From Sphaerospermopsis torques-reginae ITEP-024 (GTDB lineage Bacteria > Cyanobacteriota > Cyanobacteriia > Cyanobacteriales > Nostocaceae): 64,000 nt of DNA. Shown here in pieces: positions 9,556 to 18,123 of the stretch; the first letter of the stretch is position 1; each line of letters begins with the position of its first letter. The translations under genes were made by a program, and so were the position numbers. Below the pieces are notes generated by a model. That model saw only the letters and a program-made list of their open reading frames with translations, was not told the origin of the DNA and made no database searches. The stretch covers positions 4,402,001-4,466,000 of the forward strand of contig NZ_CP080598.1 of the NCBI RefSeq assembly GCF_019598945.1. Direction: 5' to 3'.

Positions 9556-10698
9556 GTGGTCTTAACGAAAGGCTTTGAAATTGAGATGTATACTGGCACA
9601 CCTCAAGGTGAAATAGTTGGTCTCTCCGACCAAATTGTTGCGGATTTACAGGGATTTATGCGAGAGCCAGATAGCCGCAACGTAGAATACATCACTAAAG
9701 CTTCCACCAGTTACGAAAATCAATTGTGTGGTTTATTGCGCCCACGTCAGCAGTTACGGAAATATTTGCAGCGGTTAAACAATTACACATTGATACCAGG
9801 GAGTACCCTGTCCTTGGGAAGAAGCGATCGCTTTTACCGTTCTGACCTCTCTAACCCCTATCATGACTACATTGAGCAAACCTACGGGACAAAAGTTGTC
9901 ACCGCCAGCGTACACATTAATATTGGCATTTCCGATCCAGAAATATTAATGCGTGCCTGTCGGGTTATCCGTATGGAAGCGCCCCTTTTCCTTGCCCTAA
10001 GCGCCTCATCACCATTTTTAGATGGCAAAGCCACAGGTTATCATTCTACTCGTTGGGGACTCTTCCCCCAAACTCCCAGTCATGTACCCCTATTTGCCAG
10101 TCATGACCATCATATTCAATGGGTGGAAGCACAGCTAAAAGTCGGGACAATGCAAAATGTCCGGCATTTGTGGACATCAGTGAGACCAAATGGCGATCGC
10201 CGTCCTTATGATTTAAATCGCTTAGAATTGCGAATTTGTGATTTAGTTACAGATCCTATTTCCTTATTAGCAATTACAGCCTTATTAGAAACGCGGTTAT
10301 TGCAAATCATTGATAACCCCAATATTGACCCCTTAACCCAAAGCAGTTTCTCACCTGAAGAACTAATTACCATAACCGCTAAAAATGAAATGGCAGCAGC
10401 CACATCCAGTCTTGATGCCCAATTGCAACATTGGCAAGATGGTAGTACCATACTCGCCAGAGATTGGATTAACCAGCTATATCAAGAAGTTTGGGGCATA
10501 GCCAAACAACAAGGCTTCGGTTGTTTCCTGTCTCCCTTACAGAAAATTCTCCGTGAAGGCAACGAAGCCCAACAATGGTTACAGTTGCACAAAGTTGGTG
10601 TCGATGCCCAGCAAGTCATTAAACAAGCCATCATTGCCACCCAAGAACGGGAACAAGAACTAGAAAGCAAATTATTGTGTTCCTCTGTCGTCGCTTAG
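9556..10698 (+). CDS. gshA: Glutamate-cysteine ligase, cyanobacterial type
   Basis: The protein catalyses the first, ATP-dependent step of glutathione synthesis, joining glutamate and cysteine. It belongs to the cyanobacterial/GCS2 group: it begins VVLTKGFEIEMYTGTPQGEI and carries GSTLSLGRSDRFYRSD, VTASVHINIGISDPE, WGLFPQTPSH and RRPYDLNRLELRICD, the conserved substrate-binding blocks of that group. The frame is open from 9511, but GTG at 9556 is preceded by aaggag at 9541 to 9546 (nine-base spacing) and gives about 380 residues starting just before the conserved KGFEIEMYTG block. I therefore chose 9556. The gene is flanked on both sides by tandem repeats and appears to be transcribed alone. 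Confidence 0.9.
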   Translation: MVLTKGFEIEMYTGTPQGEIVGLSDQIVADLQGFMREPDSRNVEYITKASTSYENQLCGLLRPRQQLRKYLQRLNNYTLIPGSTLSLGRSDRFYRSDLSNPYHDYIEQTYGTKVVTASVHINIGISDPEILMRACRVIRMEAPLFLALSASSPFLDGKATGYHSTRWGLFPQTPSHVPLFASHDHHIQWVEAQLKVGTMQNVRHLWTSVRPNGDRRPYDLNRLELRICDLVTDPISLLAITALLETRLLQIIDNPNIDPLTQSSFSPEELITITAKNEMAAATSSLDAQLQHWQDGSTILARDWINQLYQEVWGIAKQQGFGCFLSPLQKILREGNEAQQWLQLHKVGVDAQQVIKQAIIATQEREQELESKLLCSSVVA

Positions 10699-10915
10699 TG
10701 GTGACTGGGGACTGGGGACTAGTGACTGGTGACTGGTGACTGGTGACTGGTGACTGGTGACTGGGGACTGGTGATTGGTGATTGGGTTATTAACCTCCTT
10801 TTCTCCCCCTGCTCCCTGCTCCCCTGCCTCCTGCCTCCTGCCTCCTGCCTCCTGCCTCCTGACTCCTGACTCCTGCCTCCTGACTCCTGACTCCTGCCTC
10901 CTGACTCCTTGACCT
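10699..10915. repeat. Tandem heptamer repeats (ggtgact and ctcctgc/ctcctga families)
   Basis: About 10706 to 10780 is a run of ggtgact/ggggact heptamers. About 10800 to 10912 is a run of ctcctgc and ctcctga heptamers. The two families sit back to back, directly after gshA. No open frame or terminator hairpin is evident. Confidence 0.9.
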
Positions 10916-10948
10916 TATTGTTTTAAAAATCTAATCTTTCTTTAGTGG

Positions 10949-11053
10949 TTAATACCTATTAACAAAACCTATAGGTCGTCTATCTCTGTCTTTAGGTAGA
11001 TTTCGTCTGATATACTCATAAACTTCAGTGTCTTCCTCAGTCCGTACAGGATT
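10949..11053 (-). pseudogene. Possible C-terminal gene remnant (34 codons) cut off by tandem repeats
   Basis: Read on the minus strand, this stretch gives an open, protein-like tail, NPVRTEEDTEVYEYIRRNLP followed by KDRDRRPIGFVNRY and a stop. The charged, non-repetitive composition looks like real coding sequence. Upstream of it the frame enters the agtcaaa/agttaaa tandem repeat and no start is available. I do not recognise the parent family. It may be the relic of a gene destroyed by repeat expansion. Confidence 0.35.
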
Positions 11054-11099
11054 TTGACTTTTAACTTTTGACTTTTAACTTTTGACTTTTGACTTGTCT
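11054..11099. repeat. Tandem ttttgac/ttttaac heptamers ahead of trmL
   Basis: About six copies of a seven-base unit (ttttgac or ttttaac) run up to the start of the next gene. A TTG inside the repeat is in frame with trmL, but it is not a credible start. Confidence 0.85.
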
Positions 11100-11100
11100 T

Positions 11101-11562
11101 ATGCCCCAGGTAGTTTTAGTTAACCCGCAAATTCCCCCAAATACAGGCAATATTGCCCGTACTTGTGCAGCTACAGGGACAGAATTGCATTTGGTAGGTC
11201 CTTTAGGATTTGAAATTAGCGATCGCTATCTCAAAAGAGCAGGTTTAGATTACTGGCCTTACGTCAAACTGCACTATCATGAATCCCCAGAAGCATTCCA
11301 AATCGTCCATCAACAGCGAGGCGGCAGATTATTGGGGTTTAGCGTCCGTGGCAGTTTTAACTATACAAATTACCAGTATCAAGCAGATGACTGGTTATTG
11401 TTTGGCAGTGAAACCACAGGCTTACCGCCAGATGTTCTCAATGTCTGTGACTCCACCCTCTACATACCCATGCACGAACCCGGCGTTCGCAGCTTGAATC
11501 TATCCGTAAGTGTGGCTATTGGCTTGTTTGAATGCCGACGACAGTTAGGGTATCTACAATAG
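11101..11562 (+). CDS. trmL: tRNA (cytidine(34)-2'-O)-methyltransferase TrmL
   Basis: This 153-residue SPOUT methyltransferase methylates the 2'-OH of the wobble base (C34 or cmnm5U34) of tRNA-Leu isoacceptors. The N-terminus VVLVNPQIPPNTGNIARTCA is the TrmL/YibK signature. The trefoil-knot SAM site is made by LLFGSETTGLPPDVL and IPMHEPGVRSLNLSVSVAIG. Length and motifs match the minimal single-domain family. An in-frame TTG at 11089 lies inside a tandem repeat; the ATG at 11101 begins MPQVVLVNP exactly where the family starts, so I chose it. It has no close operon partner. Confidence 0.95.
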   Translation: MPQVVLVNPQIPPNTGNIARTCAATGTELHLVGPLGFEISDRYLKRAGLDYWPYVKLHYHESPEAFQIVHQQRGGRLLGFSVRGSFNYTNYQYQADDWLLFGSETTGLPPDVLNVCDSTLYIPMHEPGVRSLNLSVSVAIGLFECRRQLGYLQ

Positions 11563-12339
11563 TTAGCTAGGTTTTCCCTATAAAGACTGAATTAGTGAGG
11601 AAAGAAGCAGATTCTCCACTTAACTACTTAAGTGTTATTACAGAAGCAGGATTTGGTTGTGAGAACGTTTCCATACTAAATAAACCCAGATAAAAAAAAT
11701 TGCTGATTCCAAAGATAGTCATATAAGAAATTTGTATAGAAACTTTGATTCCAAGCCAAGAGACAATGATAGATTTTAGTGAATTGAAATTTTATCTCTG
11801 TCAGAGGTAAAATCATCAAAGCATCTACTGTCAAGCATCTTAGCTATTTGTATTATGAAATACAGTCAACCATATCAGAAACTGCTGCGGATTTGTACGG
11901 TTGTTTTTTAGGAAATAAAAGCCGTAAAGTCTCCTGTTGATAAGACTGATTAGATAAAAAAACTTAGAAAATATCTACAGCAGGAACATCGTTTTTTTGA
12001 AAGTTGCAGCAGAGCAAATGCTAACAGCGATAGTGGACGGGAGCAAAGCTATCAGATTTGTCTAGTCCCCGCTTTGAAAGCAGGAGCATCAGCCATAACT
12101 ATCAAAATCGAAAAATCCTGGGTTTTGTGAGGAGTGAAAACAGACAATTCAACGCAAAAACCTTAAGGTTGACTAACAAGTGTGAACTTGTCTAAATCAG
12201 AGAAGCAGGTTAATCTTGCCTAAGTATCTCTGGTGAATGTGATCTTGATCTATCGTTTGATGTGATCTCAAATTATGGATTAATATCCAACAGAAAAATC
12301 AAGGTCAGTTAAGCGAAGCGTGATCATAGGAGGTCGTCT
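11563..12339 (+). other. Long leader region upstream of the LysM/M23 gene
   Basis: These 777 bases hold no credible gene. Several related strings (agaagcaggttaatc, gaagcaggatttgg, gcaggagcatcagcc, gcaggaacatcg) and an inverted pair gatagtggac / agctatc near 12026 to 12054 suggest a structured 5' leader. I could not assign a known riboswitch; the ydaO core motifs seen later in the window are absent here. Confidence 0.4.
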
Positions 12340-14739
12340 TTGAAACGAGCATTGAAAAAGAGAGTAAAGGCTGTGTTGAACAATACTCCCAACAGCGATG
12401 GTGTCCCGATCGAGCCGTCAAATGAGACAATTCACAAAACAAACCGCCGGGCGGGAACCCAAGCCGCGATGATTGGCTTGGCAATCTCAATGGGCGCAAC
12501 CAGCCTTTTGGTGACTCGACAAAGCGATCAAGCCCAAGCAGCCGCTCCTGTTGGCAGTCAAAAAGCAGCCTCAACAATTCCTGCTGCTTCTGACACTGAG
12601 ATAAAATTTGCGGCCACAAAGCTGGAGTCCCAAGCAGTCCCTTCAGCGAGCGCGCCTGAAAATCCTGTCATCGTCGGGGAACCAACAGCAGTTTCGCAAG
12701 TGCCTGGGCTTGAAGCTAAATGGCCAGTTGCAGCCAAGGAAATGGCTGTGCAAATTCGTGCATCAGAAGCTGACAAAAATGCTGTCTACTTGCAACCCCA
12801 AGTAGAGCAGGGATTGAATAACAACTCAGTTCAATCTCGGTTACAAACAGAACAACCACTGTCCCAGACAGAATCGCAATTTTCTCAAAATCAGGGTGTT
12901 GCTGATTCTCAATCCCCAGTCGTAATAGTAGAATCAGCAAACCCAGTTAGCAATGATGTTAATGCACAACTGAAAGCGCAGCAAGAGTTCGCACTCAATC
13001 GCTTACAGGAAAAATCCAACCGTTTAAGAAATAGTCTTGCCCAGTTGCGGTCTGATGAGACCAATAAGTTATCAGAAACTGGTATTGACGTAGCACAACC
13101 AACAACTGTAGCTAATAACAGTTTGCCAGTACAGTCGGCAGAGGTGATAGATGCTAACCAAGCCGACCTGATATCCAGGTTAAAACAGGATAAACAAACA
13201 AGTGCGCCAGTGCAGAAAGCATTAACACCTGCACCCGTACCCGCAGTTGTCGCGCAATCAGCAACGACAACCTACGAAGTTAAACCCGGAGACACATTAG
13301 CCGAGATTGCTGATAATTACGGGACTTCTGTTTCCGATATCATCAAAGCTAATAATCTCGATGATCCCAACCAGCTGCAAATCAGTCAAAAACTGATTAT
13401 TCCCACAGCTAAAGCAGAGCTTACCAGTTACACTCAGCCAACTGTAGCAATCAGTCCTACTTTCATCCGGCCTAGCAGCAATCCCAAACTTGCTGTTTCT
13501 CCTCTGAGTAAACCTGATCCAGAAGCTAATCTACCTCTGATTCCACAGTCACCAGTGGAAAGCAACAATAACAGTGTTGCCATTCCCGTACCTGTAGTCA
13601 AACAGTCACCAGTGGAAAGCAACAATAACAGTGTTGCCATTCCCATACCTGTAGTCAAACAGTCACCAGTCGCTAGGAACAACAGCAGTGTTGCTATTCC
13701 CGTACCTGTAGCTGGGAATCAACTGCCGCCAACCCCAGAAACTGAATTCACTGCTCCTAATTCCTTGACAGTGGGTGGTGATAATTCACAACTGGATATT
13801 GCGACAGAAACACAAACAGAGCAACAACTACCTCAAAAAACAGCAAAGCTCAAAGGTCCTGAGCGTATCCGCAGCTTGCAAGCCGAACTTGAAAGACTAA
13901 GGGAAAAATACCGCGCTCAACAGTCAGGTGTAACTGTGGCTAACGTGGATGAAACTGAAAATACACCAGTCCCCGTTGTGGTGGAGAAAGCCAATAATCA
14001 AACAAATTTTCCAGTTAATGCTCAACTGAATGCGGTATCAATTTCTGTACCCAAGCCCATACAACCAGGCTATAGTCAACCACCGATTAAGCCCTTAATA
14101 AGTGCGGCTCGACCCAATAACGAGCCAATTAACCCCCAATTCCTATCCAGGCAAACAGCTTTACCTGGTAACTCCTCTGGTAGTTCTTCTAGCATTAGGT
14201 TAAACGTACCTCCCGCTGGTGTCAACTCTAGTGACTCCTTGGGTAACTTGCGCGGAACCAGAGTATCCCCAGCTTTACCACCTTTGGCAGCAGTAGATAT
14301 GTATCTACCTAAATCTGTTGAAGAAACTACCGAGCCTTCCTCTGCCAACGCTCATATTTGGCCTGCTAAGGGTGTGCTTACCTCTGGCTATGGCTGGCGC
14401 TGGGGTAGAATGCACAGAGGTATTGATATTGCTAACGGCGTTGGTACGCCAATTTACGCCTCGTCCGCAGGTAGGGTTGTAAAAGCGGGCTGGAATAACG
14501 GTGGTTATGGGCTTTTGGTTGATATCCGCCATACTGATGGCAGCATGACCCGCTATGCTCACAACAGCCGGATTTTAGTGCAAGTAGGTCAAGAAGTGGA
14601 ACAAGGACAAACCATTGCCGCTATGGGTAGCACTGGGTTTAGCACAGGTCCCCACCTCCACTTTGAAGTTCATCCTTCAGGTAAGGGCGCAGTTAACCCT
14701 ATTGCTTTCTTGCCATCACGGACACAAGCACGCCTGTAA
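12340..14739 (+). CDS. LysM and M23 (LytM) peptidoglycan-binding/hydrolase protein
   Basis: The 799-residue secreted protein starts at TTG with a strong aggaggt five bases upstream. Residues about 40 to 68 are a signal or membrane segment (AAMIGLAISMGATSLLVTRQ) ending near AQAAA. A coiled coil (about 205 to 240) and a long Pro/Asn-rich linker follow. One LysM domain is at about 311 to 355 (YEVKPGDTLAEIADNYGTS), which binds peptidoglycan. A second coiled coil (IRSLQAELERLREKYRAQQ) is at about 505 to 530. The M23 metallopeptidase is at about 672 to 795, with H692 and D696 in HRGID, H741 in RYAH, and H772/H774 in GPHLHFEV, so the zinc and catalytic set is complete. It should cleave or remodel peptide cross-links. 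A hairpin terminator follows. Confidence 0.93.
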   Translation: MKRALKKRVKAVLNNTPNSDGVPIEPSNETIHKTNRRAGTQAAMIGLAISMGATSLLVTRQSDQAQAAAPVGSQKAASTIPAASDTEIKFAATKLESQAVPSASAPENPVIVGEPTAVSQVPGLEAKWPVAAKEMAVQIRASEADKNAVYLQPQVEQGLNNNSVQSRLQTEQPLSQTESQFSQNQGVADSQSPVVIVESANPVSNDVNAQLKAQQEFALNRLQEKSNRLRNSLAQLRSDETNKLSETGIDVAQPTTVANNSLPVQSAEVIDANQADLISRLKQDKQTSAPVQKALTPAPVPAVVAQSATTTYEVKPGDTLAEIADNYGTSVSDIIKANNLDDPNQLQISQKLIIPTAKAELTSYTQPTVAISPTFIRPSSNPKLAVSPLSKPDPEANLPLIPQSPVESNNNSVAIPVPVVKQSPVESNNNSVAIPIPVVKQSPVARNNSSVAIPVPVAGNQLPPTPETEFTAPNSLTVGGDNSQLDIATETQTEQQLPQKTAKLKGPERIRSLQAELERLREKYRAQQSGVTVANVDETENTPVPVVVEKANNQTNFPVNAQLNAVSISVPKPIQPGYSQPPIKPLISAARPNNEPINPQFLSRQTALPGNSSGSSSSIRLNVPPAGVNSSDSLGNLRGTRVSPALPPLAAVDMYLPKSVEETTEPSSANAHIWPAKGVLTSGYGWRWGRMHRGIDIANGVGTPIYASSAGRVVKAGWNNGGYGLLVDIRHTDGSMTRYAHNSRILVQVGQEVEQGQTIAAMGSTGFSTGPHLHFEVHPSGKGAVNPIAFLPSRTQARL
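13546..13711 (+). repeat. Three in-frame 57-bp tandem repeats in the M23 linker
   Basis: Three nearly identical 57-base units encode a 19-residue repeat beginning SPVESNNNSVAIPVPVV. The first two differ at only one or two bases, which suggests recent duplication. They extend the linker between the LysM and M23 domains. Confidence 0.92.
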
Positions 14740-14779
14740 ATACTTGGCTGCTGGTTAATTTAGTAATTGTCTTGTTTGT

Positions 14780-14808
14780 GGAGGGAGTTTGACTCCCTCT
14801 TTTATTTT
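14780..14808 (+). terminator. Rho-independent-type terminator after the M23 gene
   Basis: The stem gagggagt/actccctc with a three- to four-base loop is followed by ttttatttt. It lies about 40 bases after the M23 stop codon. Confidence 0.8.
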
Positions 14809-15000
14809 GGAAATATAGCAGGAGGTAGGAGGCAGAAGGCAGGAGTAAAACCGTTTTGTAGTAAGAGGTTCATTATTATATTGATGTCCTAACTACTTTG
14901 TATACGGCTATATGGGAGAAAAAATTTGGCAAAAAATTCGTTTGGGTCATTGCCACAGTCAAAATAGTGTGCTATATTAATGAATGTTGATGAAACGTTT

Positions 15001-15074
15001 GGCTCAGTAGCTCAGTTGGTTAGAGCACGGGACTCATAAGCCTGGGGTCGTTGGTTCAAATCCGACCTGAGCCA
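15001..15074 (+). tRNA. tRNA-Met (CAU), elongator type
   Basis: The 74-base gene folds into a full cloverleaf: acceptor ggctcag/ctgagcc, D arm gctc/gagc, anticodon cat at 15035 to 15037 inside ctcataa, T arm gttgg/ccgac with ttcaaat, and discriminator A. CCA is not encoded. The ggctcag acceptor and ctcataa loop suit elongator Met rather than initiator (which lacks a 1:72 pair) or Ile2. In the anticodon stem (cggga/gcctg) the loop-closing pair is A-G and one pair is G-U. Confidence 0.93.
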
Positions 15075-15309
15075 TTTAATAAAGCTTACTATATAAGGGT
15101 TTCATATCCTAGTGATCACTAGTTCTAGAGGGCTGAATATTTGTTTTAGCACCCTTTTGACTATTTTTTGACTATGCTCTGCACACCCTAAGATAGTCAA
15201 GGAAAGTCAGTGAAGATTGGAACCCACATTCCGCACCCTCAACTGTCAGAGATCAAAAAAGCCACCAAAAAGGATTAGATACAATATTTTTCATCATTGC
15301 CTGAGAAGA

Positions 15310-15472
15310 TGTTTTAAAAGTTTATGGCTAACGCCAAGCTATGCTATCGGCGAATATAATTCGCTACTATACAAACGAAGTCCACTAGTGGACTAATGAA
15401 AAATCAAGGCTTTTGAACCCACGAAGGTGGGTTTGGTCTGTGTAGACGCGATTTATAATCGCCAAGGGATGT
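15310..15472 (+). repeat. Composite palindromic dispersed repeat
   Basis: The segment contains several short perfect palindromes in series: gtccactagtggac near 15380, aacccacgaaggtgggtt near 15416 and gcgatttataatcgc near 15448. I recognise this mosaic as a kind of intergenic repeat common in Nostoc/Anabaena genomes. It separates the tRNA from a short gene remnant. Nothing identifiable was found in 15075 to 15310, apart from possible integrase-flank-like sequence that I could not confirm. Confidence 0.6.
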
Positions 15473-15577
15473 ATGAATTTAGACTTTTCAAACAACCTCT
15501 TAGAACAGAAACAACAAAAATATCAAGACTTATTAGCTAAATTGCAAGCTAAAGGAATTGATATCAATACACTTTGA
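15473..15577 (+). pseudogene. Short open frame, probable tail of a Uma2-type gene
   Basis: ATG at 15473 opens a 34-residue frame (MNLDFSNNLLEQKQQKYQDL then LAKLQAKGIDINTL). The LLAKLQAKGID ending resembles the C-terminal helix of Uma2-family (PD-(D/E)XK-like) proteins, which usually end in a coiled helix and a LRxxGI(D/N) motif. The whole nuclease domain is missing, so it is probably a remnant. It could equally be a small unrelated peptide. Confidence 0.35.
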
Positions 15578-15594
15578 TAACTTGCAAAATTCAG

Positions 15595-15624
15595 ATCCCC
15601 TACTTCTTAGAGAAGTAGGGTATC
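15595..15624. repeat. Palindrome cccctacttct/agaagtaggg
   Basis: Ten-base arms pair around a short centre. It lies about 30 bases beyond the stop of the minus-strand lamin-tail gene and may terminate it. A related palindrome occurs at 26409 to 26437. Confidence 0.65.
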
Positions 15625-15651
15625 TTGATTAAATACCTATGAAAAACCTAC

Positions 15652-18123
15652 CTATGAAAACCCATAGTTATAGACTTTTTCATTACCAGAACGTGGTACA
15701 ATTGCCCAAAAGATGACATCACTCATTGCATCTAGTGATAACTCAAAAATCCAATTTTTATCTACAGTTTCGCCATTTTCTGCGGTGCTACGTTTCTCAG
15801 TAGGATATAAAGTTAATACCCCATTTTCGTTGAGATAAGAACGCAGTTTTTCAGTAGCGACTGCTTTGGTAACATCATTTGGTAAATCAAAACTATCAGG
15901 ATCATTGAGAATTAATCCTAAAGGACTTTCAGCATCACTTTCATCTTCTAAGAAACTGCGAATTGCTAGGGATACAGCTTCGGTAAATGTTACTTTTCCA
16001 CCTAAAGACATTTGTTTGTTAACTGCATTATAAGTAGCAACAAACTTGAGTTGAGGAACTTTTAATTCTTGTTTGATACCTGCAACAGTGTTTTTACCAT
16101 AAGCTAAAGTAGAAACATTGTTTCCTGCTGCATCAAACAATTTTGCTTCATCCCCTGCATCATTCCAAATTGCAGAACGACTACCAAAAGAGAAACCACC
16201 GGTTTCAGGATGTACTTCATTGGTGTAAACACAGAAACTCTTACTACCTTCTAACACAGTTCCTTGGGGGAAAGTTAATACTTGTTTAGGACTACCCGCA
16301 GAAGTAATTTTCCAACCAGAAATATCAGCAGGAATGTTACCAAAATTGCTAATTTCTATGTATTCATCAGACTGAGTACGTTTGACTTGACCTTTGTAAG
16401 ATAGTTTGGAAATGGTGACACCTTGAGTAGCAGTAATGGTAAATTCTTCTGAGTCACTAACTGGAGTTTCTGGTGTGCTTTCAACCGTGGTTTCTGGTTT
16501 AACTTCTGGTGTTGATTCAGCGATCGCTTGTGGTGTTGGTTCTGGTTTAACTTCTGGTGTTGATTGAGCGATCGATTCTGGTGTTGATTCTGGTTTAACT
16601 TCTGGTGTTGATTGAGCGATCGCTTGTGGTGTTGGTTCTGGTTTAACTTCTGGTGTTGATTGAGCGATCGCTTGTGGTGTTGATTCTGGTTTAACTTCTG
16701 GTGTTGATTGAGCGATCGATTCTGGTGTTGATTCTGGTTTAACTTCTGGTGTTGATTGAGCGATCGGTTCTGGTGTTGGTTCTGGTTTAACTTCTGGTGT
16801 TGATTGAGCGATCGCTTGTGGTGTTGGTTCTGGTGCAGGAGGTTTAATAAATTCAGCAGTACCTATTAATCCTTGTCCACTACTATGAGCGAGAATGATT
16901 TGATTTAATGGTGAATCAGCTTGTAAATCAGTAATGGAATTACCATTGTTTTGATAAAGGGTTTTGACTCCTGCAAAGAGAGGATGATTGGGATTATTAA
17001 CTGCTATATTACCACCAATTCCGTTGTATGCTCCCTGGAATTTCAAGCCAAACGCAGCTAGGAAAGTATTCCAATTATTTGCTTCTACTTGCGCTCCTCC
17101 TTGACCGGTGCCAGCACAAAGGTAAACCTTACCGCCATTTTTCACATATTCAATTAAAACTTGGTTATTTACAGGATCACCACCAATAAAAATCCCGTCA
17201 TATTTTTGCAGGGTTTCTAGGTTAATAGGAATATTCATTCCCTTGGTCCAAGTATGATCCGCTTTGGTCATTGTTTGTTCTAGAGATGCTCCGGTTAAAC
17301 CAAAATTATTGGAAAGTACATGAAATTTGCCTTTATTTTCTCCTACAAAATATTTGGCAATATTCAGAGCAAATGTAGCTGCATCAGGTGTAGTTTTGAT
17401 TCCTGCATCACTTATAGTCCATTCGTCTGCATTAACGACAATTCGACCTAAAGATTTCAAAACTGGTGTAGTTTCTGGTTTAACTTCTGGTTGACTCTTG
17501 GGTGCTAATGCTACACCTGAATAACATACAATCCCCAATACTGAACCACTGTTAGCAATATGTTCCCAATTACTGGTTAAGGTCTTTCTGGTATATAGTT
17601 GATTGTTCATGCCAATACCTATCACACCTGGTATGGTTTTATCACTTGTAGGTTGTATTACTTGTGCAACACCTTTTACCCTGATGGAATAAACGCGATT
17701 ACTTGAGCCAGAAAAGGCTGTAGCACCAGCACCAGTGGTAGTGAAAAGAACTTTACCAGTTAAATTTCCCAAGTCCCAAGCTTCTTTATCTGTTGTGCGG
17801 TTGAAACTTACTGAACCTCCTCCAGGATAATAAATCCCAACAAAGTCACCTTGTTTAACTGTCATGGGTGTAGATAGGGAAAACTGGTTAAGTCCTACCA
17901 CAGGAGTTTTCGTGTCACTCTTACCTACTACTGACCAAGAACTACCGTCTTTTCGGTAAATAATCAGTTGTAGAGGAGCTATTGTATCTGCCCAAATTTC
18001 CCAGCCATTAATATCGCCATTAATGTTAATGGGATTGTTAGTATCTACTAAATAAAAGTTGGTTCTTGTATCACAAACTCCACGGCTTTTCAGTTCATTT
18101 CCACCGGTTAAATCGTTGCTCAT
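15652..18123 (-). CDS. Lamin-tail-domain protein with proline/threonine repeat linker
   Basis: The 823-residue protein has four parts. Residues 1 to about 155 form a beta-rich domain (WEIWADTIAPLQLIIYRKDG and similar). Residues about 225 to 430 look like a flavodoxin/class-I-amidotransferase-type alpha/beta fold (YDGIFIGGDPVNNQ, GGKVYLCAGTGQGG) but without an obvious catalytic triad. Residues about 437 to 550 are seven 16-residue repeats (IAQSTPEVKPEPTPQA type). Residues about 565 to 690 are a lamin-tail domain (EYIEISNFGNIPADISGWKI, FPQGTVLEG), followed by a C-terminal region. No signal peptide is visible, yet the composition is that of a surface or carbohydrate-associated protein. The start is supported by aagga ten bases before the ATG. 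The function is unknown. Confidence 0.7.
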   Translation of the reverse strand: MSNDLTGGNELKSRGVCDTRTNFYLVDTNNPININGDINGWEIWADTIAPLQLIIYRKDGSSWSVVGKSDTKTPVVGLNQFSLSTPMTVKQGDFVGIYYPGGGSVSFNRTTDKEAWDLGNLTGKVLFTTTGAGATAFSGSSNRVYSIRVKGVAQVIQPTSDKTIPGVIGIGMNNQLYTRKTLTSNWEHIANSGSVLGIVCYSGVALAPKSQPEVKPETTPVLKSLGRIVVNADEWTISDAGIKTTPDAATFALNIAKYFVGENKGKFHVLSNNFGLTGASLEQTMTKADHTWTKGMNIPINLETLQKYDGIFIGGDPVNNQVLIEYVKNGGKVYLCAGTGQGGAQVEANNWNTFLAAFGLKFQGAYNGIGGNIAVNNPNHPLFAGVKTLYQNNGNSITDLQADSPLNQIILAHSSGQGLIGTAEFIKPPAPEPTPQAIAQSTPEVKPEPTPEPIAQSTPEVKPESTPESIAQSTPEVKPESTPQAIAQSTPEVKPEPTPQAIAQSTPEVKPESTPESIAQSTPEVKPEPTPQAIAESTPEVKPETTVESTPETPVSDSEEFTITATQGVTISKLSYKGQVKRTQSDEYIEISNFGNIPADISGWKITSAGSPKQVLTFPQGTVLEGSKSFCVYTNEVHPETGGFSFGSRSAIWNDAGDEAKLFDAAGNNVSTLAYGKNTVAGIKQELKVPQLKFVATYNAVNKQMSLGGKVTFTEAVSLAIRSFLEDESDAESPLGLILNDPDSFDLPNDVTKAVATEKLRSYLNENGVLTLYPTEKRSTAENGETVDKNWIFELSLDAMSDVIFWAIVPRSGNEKVYNYGFS
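16478..16813 (-). repeat. Seven 48-bp in-frame tandem repeats
   Basis: Seven units of 48 bases encode 16-residue repeats of the form IA(Q/E)STPEVKPE(P/S/T)TPxx. Most contain the HIP1-like gcgatcgc or gcgatcga. Near identity between units suggests that the copy number varies among strains. Confidence 0.92.

Noticed and set aside
13434-13682. Minus-strand open frame with leucine/threonine repeats
   Set aside because: It is the antisense of the in-frame 57-bp repeats in the M23 linker.
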